From the NCBI GenBank assembly GCA_949372755.1, contig CASIBO010000001.1:434001-498000 (forward strand): DNA of 64,000 nucleotides. Reading direction: 5' to 3'. The notes below the pieces were generated by a model. The model searched no databases and was not told where the DNA came from. It was given only the letters and a program-made list of their open reading frames with translations. Position 1 is the first letter of the stretch. Each line of letters begins with the position of its first letter. Positions 62,560 to 64,000 of the stretch are shown here, piece after piece. This stretch comes from UBA9926 sp018645765. GTDB taxonomy: Bacteria; Pseudomonadota; Gammaproteobacteria; Pseudomonadales; Azotimanducaceae. Both the position numbers and the translations under genes were made by a program.

Positions 62560-63951
62560 ATGGAAAAAGTTAAGACCGACTATCTGGTCATTGGCTGTGG
62601 CGCCGTGGCTATGTCATTCGTTGATACGATGCTGGACGAATCCGATGCTAGTTTCGTCATCGTTGATAATCATCATGCTCCTGGTGGGCACTGGAATGAT
62701 GCATATCCATTTGTTCGATTGCATCAGCCTTCTCATTTCTATGGGGTCGCATCGACCGCACTCGGCAACAAACAAAAAGATACCGTGGGTTCCAATGCTG
62801 GTTATTACGAACTCGCCAGTGGTGCGGAAGTACAAAGCTATTTTGAACAGGTGATGCGCCAGCGGTTTCTGCCTTCTGGGAGAGTCCAATATTTCCCAAT
62901 GTGTGAATACGAAGGCAATAACAAATTTACCAATACCCTCTCTGGTGATAGCTATGAAGTTGAGGTAATAAAGCGCGTCGTTGATAGTACTTATTTCAAA
63001 ACCTCTGTTCCTTCCCGTCACATCAAGAATTATCGAGTGGACAACGATGTGACTTGTGTAGCACCAAACCAACTCCCGAATCTTGCTGCCGGGTTTAGCC
63101 AATATTGCGTTGTTGGCGCTGGTAAGACCGCCATGGACGCGGCTGTCTGGTTGCTGGATAACCACTGTGCGGCAGAGCGAGTCAGTTGGGTTTGCCCAAG
63201 ACAATCATGGCTTATCAACCGCAATGTGACCCAGGCTAGCGTCGACTTCTTCGAGGAATCAATCGGTGGCTTCGCGAATCAAGTGGAAGCCATTGCCAAT
63301 GCTGAATCGGTAGACGATCTGTTCGATCGCCTCGAGGCCTGTGGTTACATGCTGCGCATTGATCAGAGTCAACGACCGACCATGTTCCACTTTGCGACGA
63401 TTTCTCTTGGAGAAGTTGAACAACTCAGGAAAATCTCCAATGTGATATCCGATGGTCGAGTAACGAAAATTAGTGCGGGACAGTTGTCCTTTGCTAATGG
63501 CAACAAACTGGAAATGGCTCCTGACACGCTTTATATAGACTGCACCGCTTCTGCAGTGGATTTCACCTCCTCCCAATCGCGGCCGGTATTCGAGGATAAA
63601 TTACTCACCATTCAGGGGTTGCGGATGCCCAACCTTTGCCTTAGCGCCGCGATTAGCGCATACGCGGAAGCGAACTACGAGGATGATGAAACCCGCAATC
63701 GACTTTGTCAGCCGGTGATGGTGCCTAATGACCCAGCTGGATTCGTTAAGACCACACTTGGCAATATGATGAATCAAGCAACTTGGTCAGGTGAACCAGG
63801 GTTGTCTAAATTTATCGCCAGGAATCGATTGGATGCTTTTTTAGAGGTTATTAGTCAGGCTGACCTCAGCACGGAGGCCAATCAGGCTATCATGAACAAA
63901 CTCGGGACTCATCTCGGACAGGCGATGGCCAATCTGCAGAAGCTAGCTTAA
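62560..63951 (+). CDS. NAD(P)/FAD-binding oxidoreductase, family not defined
   Basis: This 463-residue flavoprotein has an FAD Rossmann motif near the start (YLVIGCGAVAMSFVD), then GGHWNDAYPFVRLHQPS, which resembles flavin monooxygenase FAD loops. A second nucleotide-binding motif is VVGAGKTAMDAAVWLL (about residue 187). No BVMO fingerprint is present, so it is not a typical Baeyer-Villiger enzyme; an FMO/hydroxylase-like role is possible. CGAGGAG supports the ATG at 62560. It lies 129 bp after the DUF1254 gene without a box of its own. Confidence 0.82.
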   Translation: MEKVKTDYLVIGCGAVAMSFVDTMLDESDASFVIVDNHHAPGGHWNDAYPFVRLHQPSHFYGVASTALGNKQKDTVGSNAGYYELASGAEVQSYFEQVMRQRFLPSGRVQYFPMCEYEGNNKFTNTLSGDSYEVEVIKRVVDSTYFKTSVPSRHIKNYRVDNDVTCVAPNQLPNLAAGFSQYCVVGAGKTAMDAAVWLLDNHCAAERVSWVCPRQSWLINRNVTQASVDFFEESIGGFANQVEAIANAESVDDLFDRLEACGYMLRIDQSQRPTMFHFATISLGEVEQLRKISNVISDGRVTKISAGQLSFANGNKLEMAPDTLYIDCTASAVDFTSSQSRPVFEDKLLTIQGLRMPNLCLSAAISAYAEANYEDDETRNRLCQPVMVPNDPAGFVKTTLGNMMNQATWSGEPGLSKFIARNRLDAFLEVISQADLSTEANQAIMNKLGTHLGQAMANLQKLA

Positions 63952-64000
63952 GAGTAGCGGCAAAACCCAATAGCTGAACATTGCTCACTTTCTTATGAAT

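Overview
The window looks like a stretch of a gammaproteobacterial chromosome, probably from a marine or otherwise aquatic organism. The evidence is a single-chain purL of gammaproteobacterial type, tadA, the free-methionine sulfoxide reductase gene, an acnD-prpF pair, CueR-controlled copper efflux, and many lipid or xenobiotic oxidoreductases. No rRNA, tRNA, CRISPR array, transposase or integrase was seen.

Layout. (1) 1-10.4 kb is housekeeping: the 5' part of a PAS-containing sensor kinase, leuA with a leucine-rich leader peptide, a gamma-carbonic-anhydrase-like protein, two divergent Nudix hydrolases, purL, msrC, tadA and an NnrU-like membrane protein. (2) 10.8-31 kb is an accessory metabolic region: CobW-type GTPase, amidohydrolases, LLM flavoprotein, acyl-CoA-dehydrogenase-like flavoprotein, acnD-prpF, haloalkane dehalogenase, Rieske oxygenase, three 2-oxoglutarate/Fe(II) oxygenases, a sterol-desaturase-family protein, a TetR regulator and a Baeyer-Villiger monooxygenase. 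(3) 31.5-39.4 kb is a complete copper efflux locus (DUF4396 protein, a Met/His/Cys-rich secreted protein, TolC-, CusB- and CusA-like genes). It is driven from a promoter with the MerR-type 19-bp spacer and a dyad facing cueR. (4) 39.4-47.8 kb holds an LLM flavoprotein, VOC protein, cytidylyltransferase plus CDP-alcohol phosphatidyltransferase, amidohydrolase, acetoacetyl-CoA synthetase and a secreted alpha/beta hydrolase. (5) 47.8-51.1 kb is visibly AT-richer and cassette-like. Three direct copies of an 18-bp sequence matching the 3' end of guaA (coding ...TIEWE-stop) bound a methyltransferase cassette and an XRE-plus-membrane-protein cassette, with paired 9-10 bp repeats just inside the ends. 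A decayed ankyrin gene follows. (6) 51.1-64 kb is a self-contained cluster: BVMO-PfpI-AraC operon, DUF3604, sulfatase, a second DUF3604, DUF1254 and a flavoprotein.

The most interesting result is in region 6. Four promoters in its two divergent intergenic regions carry the same roughly 15-bp box (TGTCCGAATATGATA and variants), always 21-23 bp upstream of a -10-like hexamer. This implies one activator, most simply the AraC protein encoded in the cluster, controlling all the genes as a regulon. The second is the guaA-type att array without an integrase. The third is the leucine attenuator of leuA, whose 31-residue leader has 12 leucines and is too short for ordinary ORF calling.
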